Shown here one piece after another: positions 17,134 to 25,925 of a stretch of 61,680 nucleotides of DNA. Origin of the DNA: a bacterium. Its GTDB lineage: Bacteria > Vulcanimicrobiota > Vulcanimicrobiia > Vulcanimicrobiales > Vulcanimicrobiaceae. The stretch is from contig JAJYFM010000003.1 of assembly GCA_021790895.1 (NCBI GenBank), positions 1-61,680 on the forward strand, in the 5' to 3' direction. How positions within the stretch are numbered: the stretch's first letter is position 1; each line of letters begins with the position of its first letter. The position numbers were made by a program, and so were the translations under genes. The notes beneath the pieces were generated by a model. That model searched no databases. It worked only from the letters and a program-made list of their open reading frames with translations, and was not told where the DNA came from.

Positions 17134-18053
17134 TTGCGACTCCACAGGACGTCGAGCGAGCGCTCAAGGCGAGCATCGTTGGGCAAGATGCGGCCATCGA
17201 AGGGCTCTTGTTGGCGGCGATCGCCGATGGGCACGCGCTCTTGGAGGGGCCACCGGGAATCGCCAAGACGCTCGCCTGCCGCGCGCTCGCTGCCTCGCTC
17301 GACGCAACCTTCAAACGCATTCAATTCACTCCCGACCTGCTGCCGGCCGATATCGTCGGGACGCGCATTTTCGATCAACAGCGCGCTCGTTTCGACACCG
17401 TGCTTGGGCCGATCGTCGCCAATATCGTCTTAGCCGACGAAATCAATCGCGCTCCGGCGAAGGTCCAGAGTGCATTGCTCGAGGCGATGCAAGAACGGCA
17501 GGTAACGATCGGGCCGGAGAGCCACGCGCTTCCCGATCCGTTCATCGTTCTCGCAACGATGAATCCGCTCGATAACGACGGAACCTATGCGCTGCCGCTC
17601 GCGCAGATGGATCGGTTTTTGCTCAAGATCGATATCGGCTATCCCAGTGTCGAAGAAGAACTCGAAATTATCGAGCGCTATGCATTCGCGCAGACGCCGC
17701 TCCCGCAGACGGTTGCGACGCTCGACGACGTTCGTCGGTGGCGCGCAGAGGCGCGCGCGATTCACGTCGATCGAAAATTGCATCGCTACATCGTCGAACT
17801 CGTCGCGGCGACACGACAGGCTTCGCCCTACGTTCTCGGCGGTGCGAGTCCGCGCGCGAGCCTCGCGCTGGTGAACTGCGCGCGCGCGCGCGCGCTCTTG
17901 CATGGACGCGATTACGTCGAGCCCGACGATATTCGCAGCGTTGCGCCGGCGGTACTCCGCCATCGCATCGCCTTTACCCATCGCCTCGTGCTCGAAGGAA
18001 TCTCGCCGTCATCGTGGATCGAGCGCACGATCCTCGGCGTGCCGGTTCCGTGA
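17130..18053 (+). CDS. MoxR-family AAA+ ATPase
   Basis: 307 residues. Walker A is GPPGIAKT, Walker B is LADEINRAPAKVQSALLEAM, and ATMNPLDNDGTY is the MoxR sensor region. MoxR ATPases act as chaperones, usually with a partner VWA-domain protein; here the DUF58 and VWA genes directly follow with GTGA overlaps. Confidence 0.93.
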   Translation: MIATPQDVERALKASIVGQDAAIEGLLLAAIADGHALLEGPPGIAKTLACRALAASLDATFKRIQFTPDLLPADIVGTRIFDQQRARFDTVLGPIVANIVLADEINRAPAKVQSALLEAMQERQVTIGPESHALPDPFIVLATMNPLDNDGTYALPLAQMDRFLLKIDIGYPSVEEELEIIERYAFAQTPLPQTVATLDDVRRWRAEARAIHVDRKLHRYIVELVAATRQASPYVLGGASPRASLALVNCARARALLHGRDYVEPDDIRSVAPAVLRHRIAFTHRLVLEGISPSSWIERTILGVPVP

Positions 18054-18886
18054 CGCTGCGCGATGCGCTCCTGCGCGGTCGCAATCGGCCACGCATCTTC
18101 GGAGAGGGTTCGCCGACGACCCTGCGCGGCGATGGATACGAGTTCGTGCAGTTGCGTGGTTATATCGCCGGCGACGACACGCGACGAATCGATTGGGCGG
18201 CGACGGCGCGTACCGGCGCGCTGCAAACGCGGGTGATGCTCGAGGATATCGCGCTCGTCTTTGCCGCGATCAGCGATCCCTCGCTCTCGATGTCGCTGGG
18301 CCGGCGGCGAGCGCTTATCGATGCCGCCGATGATGCCGTCGCAGCGTGGTTTGCCGCGAGCGCCGGTGAGGATCGCGTGATGGCGATACTACCGCAGGGA
18401 CCGGTTCCGGAACGCGCGCGGGCCGGGCGCGACGGCGCGCGCTTGGCGCGCGAGGCGCTACGCCGACAACCGGCGGGCGATTTCGATCTCCACGACGCGC
18501 TCGCGATTGCGCGCGCGGTGCTTCCGCGCGGTGCGGCGCTCTTGGTCGCCACCGATGCCGCAGCGGCGGAGCGTTGCGATGATGAAATGCTCGGTGAAAC
18601 GGCGCGCACCTTCGATACGACGCTTGCGCTCGCACGCGATCCGTGGCAAGAGGAACTCCCGCTCGTCGGTCTCAACCGACTCGTCGATGCCGAGAGCGGT
18701 GAATCGTTCGTGCGTTGGTTCGGGAGCAGCGAACGCGAGGCGTATCGACGCGCGAGTATCGAACGTGAAGAGGCTTTGCAACGGCGTTTTCGTCGGCTCG
18801 GGTGGCGCACCGGAATCTTCGAAGAACGCGATGGTGCGGCGGCGCTTGCGGAGGCATTCGGGATCGCCCGCGGAGCGCTTCCGTGA
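18050..18886 (+). CDS. DUF58 domain protein
   Basis: 278 residues with the DUF58 core YIAGDDTRRIDWAATART, the standard signature of the family that accompanies MoxR ATPases. It has no membrane helices, so it is probably cytoplasmic, unlike longer membrane-anchored members. GTG start overlapping the MoxR stop (GTGA) and a stop overlapping the VWA start the same way. Confidence 0.9.
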   Translation: MTLRDALLRGRNRPRIFGEGSPTTLRGDGYEFVQLRGYIAGDDTRRIDWAATARTGALQTRVMLEDIALVFAAISDPSLSMSLGRRRALIDAADDAVAAWFAASAGEDRVMAILPQGPVPERARAGRDGARLAREALRRQPAGDFDLHDALAIARAVLPRGAALLVATDAAAAERCDDEMLGETARTFDTTLALARDPWQEELPLVGLNRLVDAESGESFVRWFGSSEREAYRRASIEREEALQRRFRRLGWRTGIFEERDGAAALAEAFGIARGALP

Positions 18887-19803
18887 GCTTTGGCGCACCG
18901 GCCTATCTCGTTGTAACCGCAGCGCTCGTTGCGCTGGCGATCTGGTCGCTGCAACGCGCGGCGCGACTGCGCGATGCGCGCGATCGCGCGTTCTCCGATC
19001 TTGCGTTTTTGCGTCGCTCGCTCGGCGGGCGCGATATCGTCGGCACGCTGATCCGAGCGGGATGGATCGTGGGAGTCGCCCTCGTTGGGCTCGCGCTCGC
19101 GCGCCCGCACCTCACCCTGCCGGAGCCGATTCACGACGGTGCCGTCGTGCTCTGTATCGATACCTCCGGTTCGATGGCTTCGACCGATATCGTGCCGACA
19201 CGGGCGCTCGCGGCGCGCGCGGCGGCGAAGAAATTTATCGAAGAGATGTCCAGCGGCGAACGTGTTGCCATCGTCGCGTTCTCCGGAGCTGCGTCGCTCG
19301 TCCAGCGATTGACGGCACGGCACGCGGTCGCAATCGCCGCACTCGACACGCTGCCCGCACCGAACGGACCGACGGCGATCGGCGACGCGATGGCACTCGC
19401 CGGCACCCTGCTCGGCAATCACGGGCCGCGCACCGTCGTCGTCGTCACCGACGGCGTCAATAATACCGGTGTCGACCCCTTCGCTGCGGCATCCTCGCTC
19501 GGCGCGCGCGGCATCGTCGTCGATACCGTCGGCATCGGCACGAACTCCGGCGCGTTGATTCCGGGAACGAGCGAGGCGGCGGGCATCGATACCGCGGCAC
19601 TGCGATCGTATGCCCGTGCGGGCGGGGGGCGATTCGTCCGCGTCGAGAATGCCTCGGCGTTGCGCGGAGCGTTGGGAGCGCTGGGGCGCGTTACGGCATT
19701 TCGCCCCACGAGCGTCGACGTCGCTCTGGCAAGCGCGCTCTGCGGCGCGCTGCTGCTCGCACTCTGTGCATTCATTGCCGTTGGATTTGGAAGGATATCG
19801 TGA
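18883..19803 (+). CDS. VWA-domain membrane protein (BatA-like)
   Basis: 306 residues with an N-terminal membrane helix, a second helix near residue 60, a von Willebrand A domain (about 85-275) and a C-terminal helix. The metal-ion-dependent adhesion motif is complete: DTSGSMAS, a conserved Thr region (NGPTAIGDA) and VVTDGVNN. This is the BatA arrangement. GTGA overlaps link it to DUF58 upstream and pdxH downstream. Confidence 0.9.
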   Translation: MSFGAPAYLVVTAALVALAIWSLQRAARLRDARDRAFSDLAFLRRSLGGRDIVGTLIRAGWIVGVALVGLALARPHLTLPEPIHDGAVVLCIDTSGSMASTDIVPTRALAARAAAKKFIEEMSSGERVAIVAFSGAASLVQRLTARHAVAIAALDTLPAPNGPTAIGDAMALAGTLLGNHGPRTVVVVTDGVNNTGVDPFAAASSLGARGIVVDTVGIGTNSGALIPGTSEAAGIDTAALRSYARAGGGRFVRVENASALRGALGALGRVTAFRPTSVDVALASALCGALLLALCAFIAVGFGRIS

Positions 19804-20444
19804 AAGAGCTCTCTTCGAGCCGAACATCGTACGAACGCGGCGAGTTAGTCGAAAGCGATCTCGGCGCCGATCCGATCCTCGCGTTGACGCGCTGGCTCGA
19901 CGAAGCATACGCCGCGCCCGAGCGTGTTGCCGAGCCCAACGCCATGGCACTCGCGACGGTCGATACCGATGGGCACCCGAGCGTGCGTATCGTCCTCTTG
20001 CGCGGACTCGACCGGCGCGGTCTGCGATTTTTCACGTCGTACGATAGCCGGAAGGGGCGTGAGCTGATTGCTCGACCCTTCGCGGCGGCGAACTTTTGGT
20101 GGGCGGCGCTGGAGCGGCAGGTGCGCGTGGAAGGGGAGGTACGGCGTATCGACGAGGATGAGTCCGATCGCTATTTCGCCTCGCGGCCGCGCGGCCATCG
20201 GCTCGCCGCATGGGCCTCCGAGCAGAGCGAGCCGGTGGAATCGCGCGCCGTGCTCGACGAGCGCATGGCGCATTTCGACGAGCGCTTCGCCGGCGAAGAG
20301 ATCGAACGACCGCACTCCTGGGGCGGCTTTCTCATCGTCCCGCGATCGATCGAGTTCTGGCAGGGGCGCGCGAACCGCATGCACGACCGGTTGCTCTATC
20401 GTCGGGAGCGCGAAGAGTGGGTGCGCGTGCGCCTTCAGCCGTAG
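19800..20444 (+). CDS. pdxH: Pyridoxamine 5'-phosphate oxidase
   Basis: FMN-dependent oxidase making pyridoxal 5'-phosphate. 214 residues. Family features: AMALATVDTDGHPSVRIVLLRG (FMN/substrate strand), FFTSYDSRKGREL, EGEVRRI and the C-terminal EFWQGRANRMHDR. GTG start overlapping the VWA gene stop, so it is the last gene of the MoxR cassette, with no obvious functional link. Confidence 0.95.
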   Translation: MKELSSSRTSYERGELVESDLGADPILALTRWLDEAYAAPERVAEPNAMALATVDTDGHPSVRIVLLRGLDRRGLRFFTSYDSRKGRELIARPFAAANFWWAALERQVRVEGEVRRIDEDESDRYFASRPRGHRLAAWASEQSEPVESRAVLDERMAHFDERFAGEEIERPHSWGGFLIVPRSIEFWQGRANRMHDRLLYRREREEWVRVRLQP

Positions 20445-20626
20445 GTTCCTTTCGCACTTTTCCAGGACTCTCACCGCTCCGAAGCCAATCGGCTGTCCCT
20501 AGTGTGCTGAACCGAAATTGCCGTATCATGCCCAGCGGAATGTTTCCGCCGGAGCGTCGTTGCTTGTCGCTCGCAACGCTACGGCGTCGCTCCCTCCTCG
20601 CTTCGCTGAAGGTTCGGTAGGGGCGC

Positions 20627-23600
20627 ATGCAGCGGAATATTCTCGTCATCGGCTCGGGGCCGATCATTATCGGTCAGGCCGCGGAGTTCGATTACGCAGG
20701 GGTTCAGGCGTGTCGCGCGTTGCGTGAAGAAGGGCACCGCGTCGTTCTCGTCAACTCGAATCCGGCGACGATTATGACCGACCCGGAGATCGCCGATGCG
20801 GTCTATCTTGAGCCGCTGACGCTCGAATCGGTGAGCGCGGTGATCGAACTCGAGCGCCCCGATGCACTGCTGCCGACGCTCGGCGGACAGACCGGGCTCA
20901 ACCTTGCCGTTGCACTCGACGATGCGGGCATCTTAAAAAAATTCGGCGTACAGTTGCTCGGCACGCCGATTGCGACGATTAAACTCGCCGAAGATCGCGA
21001 GCTCTTCAAAGAGAAGATGATCGAGATCGGCGAGCCCGTCGCGCGCAGCGTTGTCGTGACCGAAATCGAACAAGGCATCGCCTTTGCCGCAGAGGCGGGC
21101 TATCCGCTCGTCGTGCGCCCCGCCTATACGCTCGGCGGTACCGGCGGCGGTATCGTCCGCGACGAGCGTGAATTGCGCGAGACGCTTGCATCGGGACTCG
21201 CCGCAAGCATGATCCATCAGGCGCTGCTCGAGGTCTCGTTGCTCGGTTGGAAAGAGATCGAGTACGAAGTGCTGCGCGATGCAGCCGACGATTGCATCAT
21301 CGTCTGCAACATGGAGAACTTCGACCCGGTCGGGGTTCACACCGGTGATTCGATCGTCATCGCTCCCTCGCAGACGCTCTCCGATCTCGAATACCAGATG
21401 CTGCGGACATCGAGCCTCAACGTCATCCGCGCACTCGACGTGCAAGGTGGGTGCAACATTCAGTTTGCGTTGCATCCGACGAGCAGTGAATATGCGATTA
21501 TCGAAGTAAATCCGCGCGTCTCTCGTTCGTCGGCGTTGGCGAGTAAAGCGACGGGGTATCCGATTGCGAAGATCTCGACGCGCATCGCACTCGGTCAACG
21601 ACTTGAAGAGATTCCCAATCCGGTCACGGGAATTACCAAGGCGGCATACGAGCCGACGCTCGATTACGTCGTCGTGAAGTTCCCGCGCTGGCCGTTCGAT
21701 AAGTTTCCGCTTGCCGATACGTTGCTGGGTACTCAGATGAAATCGACGGGCGAAGCGATGGGTATCGGGCGGACCTTTGCCGCCGGGCTCCTCAAAGCGA
21801 TTCGCGGACTCGACATCGGGCGCGAGAGTCTCACCGGCGGCGCGATGCGGGAGTGGAGCGACGACCAATTGATCGCCGTGGTTGCGAACCCGACGCACGA
21901 ACGACTCTTCGCCGTCGCCGAACTCTTCCGACGCAGCACCGATCGCAGCGCCTGTGTCGAACGCTTGCACGACGCGAGCGGCATCGATCGTTTTTGGCTC
22001 GATGAAGTCGCCGAGCTCGTTGCGCTCGAACGCCGTCTGCACGAACGACACGAGCCTGTCGATATCGAACGCGCATTTCTCTGCGGGTACTCGTCGCAGG
22101 GAATTCGCGCGTTGACCGGGGCCGCCGAACGTCCGGCCGCTCCCGGCGCCTCGTTCCGCATGGTCGATACGGCGGCGGCGGAGTTTCCCGCTCGCTCGCC
22201 CTATTACTATCTTTCGCGCGGTGAGAGCGATGAGATGCGCAAGCCGCCGCGCGAAGCGGTCGTCGTCGTCGGCAGCGGACCGATTCGCATCGGCCAGGGG
22301 ATTGAATTTGATTATAGTTGCGTGCACGCTGCCTGGGCGCTCCGCGATGCCGGGCTCGCTCCGGTCGTCGTTAACAATAATCCCGAGACCGTTTCGACGG
22401 ATTTCGATATCTCCGACGCGCTGATTTTCGAACCGCCGGGAGCCGACGAAGTGGAGGCTGCCTATCGATCGACCGGAGCGCGCGGCGTGATGCTCGCCTT
22501 TGGTGGACAGACGGCGATATCGCTCGCCGCCGAGCTCACCGAGCGCGGCGTTCCGATCGTCGGAAGCAATCGCGCGACGTTGGATATGGCCGAGGATCGC
22601 GAACAATTCGACGCTGCACTCGCGCGCCTCGGTGTGGCACGCCCCGAAGGGCGTGCAGCGAGAAGCTTCCGTCAGGCGCGCGCGATCGCGCGCGAGCTTG
22701 GTTTCCCAGTGTTGGTGCGCCCATCGTTCGTGCTCGGCGGACGCGCGATGGAGATCGTCTACAACGAAGGACAGCTCGCGTCATACGTGGAGTCGGCGCC
22801 CCCGATCGCCGCGGATGCGCCCTTGCTCGTCGATCGCTATCTCGAGGGACGCGAGGTCGAACTCGATGCCGTCTTCGACGGTGAAGATATTCTCATTCCC
22901 GGCATTTTCGAACATATCGAACGCGCCGGCATCCATTCCGGCGATTCCATCTCGGTCTATCCGGCTCCATCACTCGATGCGACGATGGAGGCGCATATTA
23001 CGGAAGTCACGCTGGCGATCGCGCGCGAACTCGGCGTACGCGGTTCGATCAACATTCAATTCGTGATTCACCAAGGCAAGCTCTACATCATCGAAGCGAA
23101 TCCGCGCGCATCGCGGACGGTGCCGATCATTCAAAAGGCGACCGGAATCAATCTAACGGCGGCGGCGACGCGGATCGCGTTGGGGGAGCGACTCGCCGAT
23201 CTGCCCTACGGAACGGGGCTGCGCCCGCGTTCGCCGTTTACGGTGGTGAAAGTGCCGGTCTTCTCGTTTGCGAAAATGCGCGGCGTCGAAACGATTCTCG
23301 GCCCGGAGATGAAATCGACCGGCGAGGTCCTCGGCATCGATGTCACCTTTGCCGGGGCGTTGCGGAAAGGATTTCTCGGTGCGGGGATCGCGCTGCCGGA
23401 GCGTGACGGGCGCATCCTCGTTTCGATCGCCGATGAAGAGAAGGAGCGCGCGGTGCCGATCATGCGGCGCTACGCCGAGCTCGGCCATCGCCTGATCGCC
23501 ACGGACGGAACCCAGCGCGTGCTTGCCGCCGCGGGCATCGCCTGCGAGCGCATCAATAAGATCGCCGAGGGCAGCCCGCACGTTCTCGACGCAATCGCCT

Positions 23601-23809
23601 CGCGGAGCGTCGATCTCGTCATCAATGACGCCAAGGGCGCACGAGAGGTCTCCGATGCATACAAGATTCGGCGCGCCTCGGTCGAAACCACTATAGCGTG
23701 TCTGACCAGTCTCGATACCGCCCGAGCTCTGGCGGAGGCCCTCGCAAATACGGCGGGGCCGCCGTGCAGTCTCCATCGATACCTGGAGTCGATAGCGGCG
23801 ACGGGGTAG
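20627..23809 (+). CDS. carB: Carbamoyl-phosphate synthase, large subunit
   Basis: 1060 residues, the full family length, with two homologous ATP-grasp halves: first SGPIIIGQAAEFDYAG, second SGPIRIGQGIEFDY. The C-terminal MGS-like allosteric domain ends the protein. It makes carbamoyl phosphate for both pyrimidine and arginine synthesis. The 182 bp before it contains no gene and probably carries its own promoter, since carA is 4.4 kb away. The 3' end overlaps the next open frame. Confidence 0.97.
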   Translation: MQRNILVIGSGPIIIGQAAEFDYAGVQACRALREEGHRVVLVNSNPATIMTDPEIADAVYLEPLTLESVSAVIELERPDALLPTLGGQTGLNLAVALDDAGILKKFGVQLLGTPIATIKLAEDRELFKEKMIEIGEPVARSVVVTEIEQGIAFAAEAGYPLVVRPAYTLGGTGGGIVRDERELRETLASGLAASMIHQALLEVSLLGWKEIEYEVLRDAADDCIIVCNMENFDPVGVHTGDSIVIAPSQTLSDLEYQMLRTSSLNVIRALDVQGGCNIQFALHPTSSEYAIIEVNPRVSRSSALASKATGYPIAKISTRIALGQRLEEIPNPVTGITKAAYEPTLDYVVVKFPRWPFDKFPLADTLLGTQMKSTGEAMGIGRTFAAGLLKAIRGLDIGRESLTGGAMREWSDDQLIAVVANPTHERLFAVAELFRRSTDRSACVERLHDASGIDRFWLDEVAELVALERRLHERHEPVDIERAFLCGYSSQGIRALTGAAERPAAPGASFRMVDTAAAEFPARSPYYYLSRGESDEMRKPPREAVVVVGSGPIRIGQGIEFDYSCVHAAWALRDAGLAPVVVNNNPETVSTDFDISDALIFEPPGADEVEAAYRSTGARGVMLAFGGQTAISLAAELTERGVPIVGSNRATLDMAEDREQFDAALARLGVARPEGRAARSFRQARAIARELGFPVLVRPSFVLGGRAMEIVYNEGQLASYVESAPPIAADAPLLVDRYLEGREVELDAVFDGEDILIPGIFEHIERAGIHSGDSISVYPAPSLDATMEAHITEVTLAIARELGVRGSINIQFVIHQGKLYIIEANPRASRTVPIIQKATGINLTAAATRIALGERLADLPYGTGLRPRSPFTVVKVPVFSFAKMRGVETILGPEMKSTGEVLGIDVTFAGALRKGFLGAGIALPERDGRILVSIADEEKERAVPIMRRYAELGHRLIATDGTQRVLAAAGIACERINKIAEGSPHVLDAIASRSVDLVINDAKGAREVSDAYKIRRASVETTIACLTSLDTARALAEALANTAGPPCSLHRYLESIAATG

Positions 23810-24525
23810 CCGAAAGACCGGCGGGCATCGTCGTGCTCGGCGGCAACAGCAGCACGCTCGCTTTTACCAATAGCTTGCTTCCCGAGGGGCGGACGATCGT
23901 GGCCCGTCTGGTGCCGGTTGCCGTCACGCCGATCGACACCGCGGTCGGCGATACGTGGCAGAGCGTCGGGATCGCCCCCGACGATCTCCTGCATTGGATC
24001 GATCGCACCTTTCCGGCCGAGGACGAGAGCGCATTCGTCGCGCAGTTGCACGACCTCGATCTCCTCGCGCGTGTCGGGTGGAGTGCGCCGCTACCGGCGA
24101 ACCTCCACGAAGCAGAACTCATCAACGTGGACGATCTGCCGCCCGATGTCGTCGAAGCGATCGAGAGCGGCCCCGTACCAATCGTTCCTTGTGCGCTCTG
24201 CCGACGGCTCTGCGTGCGCGGCGATTTTCGTTGGGGCGAGCGCGAACTCTGTGCGTGGGATTATCACCATCAGGTCTTCGGGCGCCGCGGCCCGTGGCGC
24301 AACGGCGCCTACGACGAGCGTCACTACGAAACGCTTCCCCGCTGCGGTTTCGTCGCGCCGACGCTTCTCGAGGAATTAGGAGTCGAGATCCTCGCGTCGT
24401 TCTACGATTGCGAAGAAGAACTCGTACGTTCGTTGATCGGAGAGATCCTCGACGCGGGTCGCGAGCGCTCGCATATTGCGGTGCGCGTCGATTCCGGCTT
24501 CGTCGTGTTGCGCGAGCGCGAGTGA
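23764..24525 (+). CDS. Conserved-looking protein of unknown function
   Basis: About 253 residues that I do not recognise. Visible features: an N-terminal hydrophobic strand with GGNSSTLAF, an acidic middle, a CALCRRLC cluster near residue 150, further Cys residues and an EELVRSLIGEILD helix. Two closely spaced Cys pairs could bind metal. The start is uncertain (GTG 23698, 23764 or 23833); the first two lie inside carB. Its stop overlaps the PBP start (GTGA), so it belongs to the same transcription unit. No transmembrane segment. Confidence 0.6.
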   Translation: MQSPSIPGVDSGDGVAERPAGIVVLGGNSSTLAFTNSLLPEGRTIVARLVPVAVTPIDTAVGDTWQSVGIAPDDLLHWIDRTFPAEDESAFVAQLHDLDLLARVGWSAPLPANLHEAELINVDDLPPDVVEAIESGPVPIVPCALCRRLCVRGDFRWGERELCAWDYHHQVFGRRGPWRNGAYDERHYETLPRCGFVAPTLLEELGVEILASFYDCEEELVRSLIGEILDAGRERSHIAVRVDSGFVVLRERE

Positions 24526-25925
24526 ACCAACGCTCGCTCGCGCGCATCTCCGCGCTCTTTACGGTGCTTTTTCTCGTGCTCGCAGCGCGCTTTGCATGGT
24601 TGCAACTCGTGGTTGCACCGCAGATTTCGGCGAACCGTTCGAATCCGCGCCGTTCCTTTATCGCTCGCGATCGCGGGCGGATCCTCGCCGCCGACGGAAG
24701 CGTGCTCGCTGCAACCGATGGTACGCGACGCGTCTACCCGATGGGATCGGCATTGGCGCAGGTGGTCGGCTATGCGTCGCGGCGCTACGGAACCGCCGGG
24801 CTCGAACGCGCCTACGATGAACTCCTCGCGGCACCCTCGCTTTCGGCGAATCCGCTCCAACAAGTGCAGCATCTTATCGATTCGTTTCACCACTATGCGC
24901 CGCAGTCGGGAGACGACCTCATCACCACGATCGAGCCGAAGATCGAGCGACGCCTCGCCGATCTTCTCGCGCGTCATGCACGCGCTGCCGGCATCGTCCT
25001 TGACCCGCGCACCGGCGCCGTTCTTGCTATCGCGAGCACACCGAGCTTCGACCCGAATACGATGGGAAAAACGTTTTCCCGCGCCTTGCACGCAAAGGAT
25101 AGCCCGCTGCTCGATCGCGCGCTCGAGGGTCTCTATCCGCCGGGATCGACGTTTAAAATGCTCACCGCATCGGCGGCGGTCGATAGCGGGCGCGTCGGCA
25201 TGCATGATGTTTTTCAAGATCCCGGATATCTGATGATCGGGAAGGCGCGTCTCCACGATAACGACTATGAAGCGACCGGAGCGGGGACGATCGTAAAAGC
25301 CTTTGCCCTCTCGAGCAATGTCGACTTCGCGCAGATCGTCCTGCGGACGGGAAGCGCGACGTTCTATCGTTATCTGCGGCGCTTCGGTGTCGGCGGATCG
25401 CTCGACTTTCAACTGCCGACGGCGCGCGCGTTCGTTCCCGCGGAATCGCAGATCTGGGCCGGCGAGCTCGCGCAAATGGGCTTCGGACAGGGCGCGCTTC
25501 TAGTGACGCCGATGCAGATTGCGACGATCGCGGCGACGATTGCGAACGGCGGCGTCGAGGAGCGTCCGTTCATCGTGCGCGCAATAGCGCGTCACGGAAA
25601 GATCCTCACACGCACCCCGGTGGGCCCCCTCGGCAGCCCGGTATCGGCGCAGACGGCGGCGAAGGTTACGAAAATGATGGAAGCCGTCGTCGCTTGGGGA
25701 ACCGGAACGAGCGCACAGATACCGGGAGTGACCGTCGCCGGAAAGACGGGGACGGCCACGAACCCCCATGGCGCGCCGGACTCCTGGTTCGTCTGCTTCG
25801 CTCCGGCGGAGGCGCCGCGCGTCGTCGTCGCGATCGTCGTCGAGAACGCCGGTTACGGCGCCGCGGTGGCAGCGCCGATCGCACGCGAGGTGCTTGCGCG
25901 CTCGTTGACGGTAATAACGAAGTGA
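24522..25925 (+). CDS. Penicillin-binding protein (class B transpeptidase, PbpA/FtsI-like)
   Basis: Peptidoglycan transpeptidase of 467 residues with an N-terminal membrane anchor. The active-site serine is in YPPGSTFKM (SxxK), then SSNVDF (SxN) and AGKTGTA (KTG). The dimerisation region is short, as in actinobacterial PbpA. GTGA overlaps on both sides place it between an unknown gene and a PASTA kinase, the arrangement known for kinase-controlled cell-wall synthesis in Gram-positive lineages. Confidence 0.92.
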   Translation: MNQRSLARISALFTVLFLVLAARFAWLQLVVAPQISANRSNPRRSFIARDRGRILAADGSVLAATDGTRRVYPMGSALAQVVGYASRRYGTAGLERAYDELLAAPSLSANPLQQVQHLIDSFHHYAPQSGDDLITTIEPKIERRLADLLARHARAAGIVLDPRTGAVLAIASTPSFDPNTMGKTFSRALHAKDSPLLDRALEGLYPPGSTFKMLTASAAVDSGRVGMHDVFQDPGYLMIGKARLHDNDYEATGAGTIVKAFALSSNVDFAQIVLRTGSATFYRYLRRFGVGGSLDFQLPTARAFVPAESQIWAGELAQMGFGQGALLVTPMQIATIAATIANGGVEERPFIVRAIARHGKILTRTPVGPLGSPVSAQTAAKVTKMMEAVVAWGTGTSAQIPGVTVAGKTGTATNPHGAPDSWFVCFAPAEAPRVVVAIVVENAGYGAAVAAPIAREVLARSLTVITK

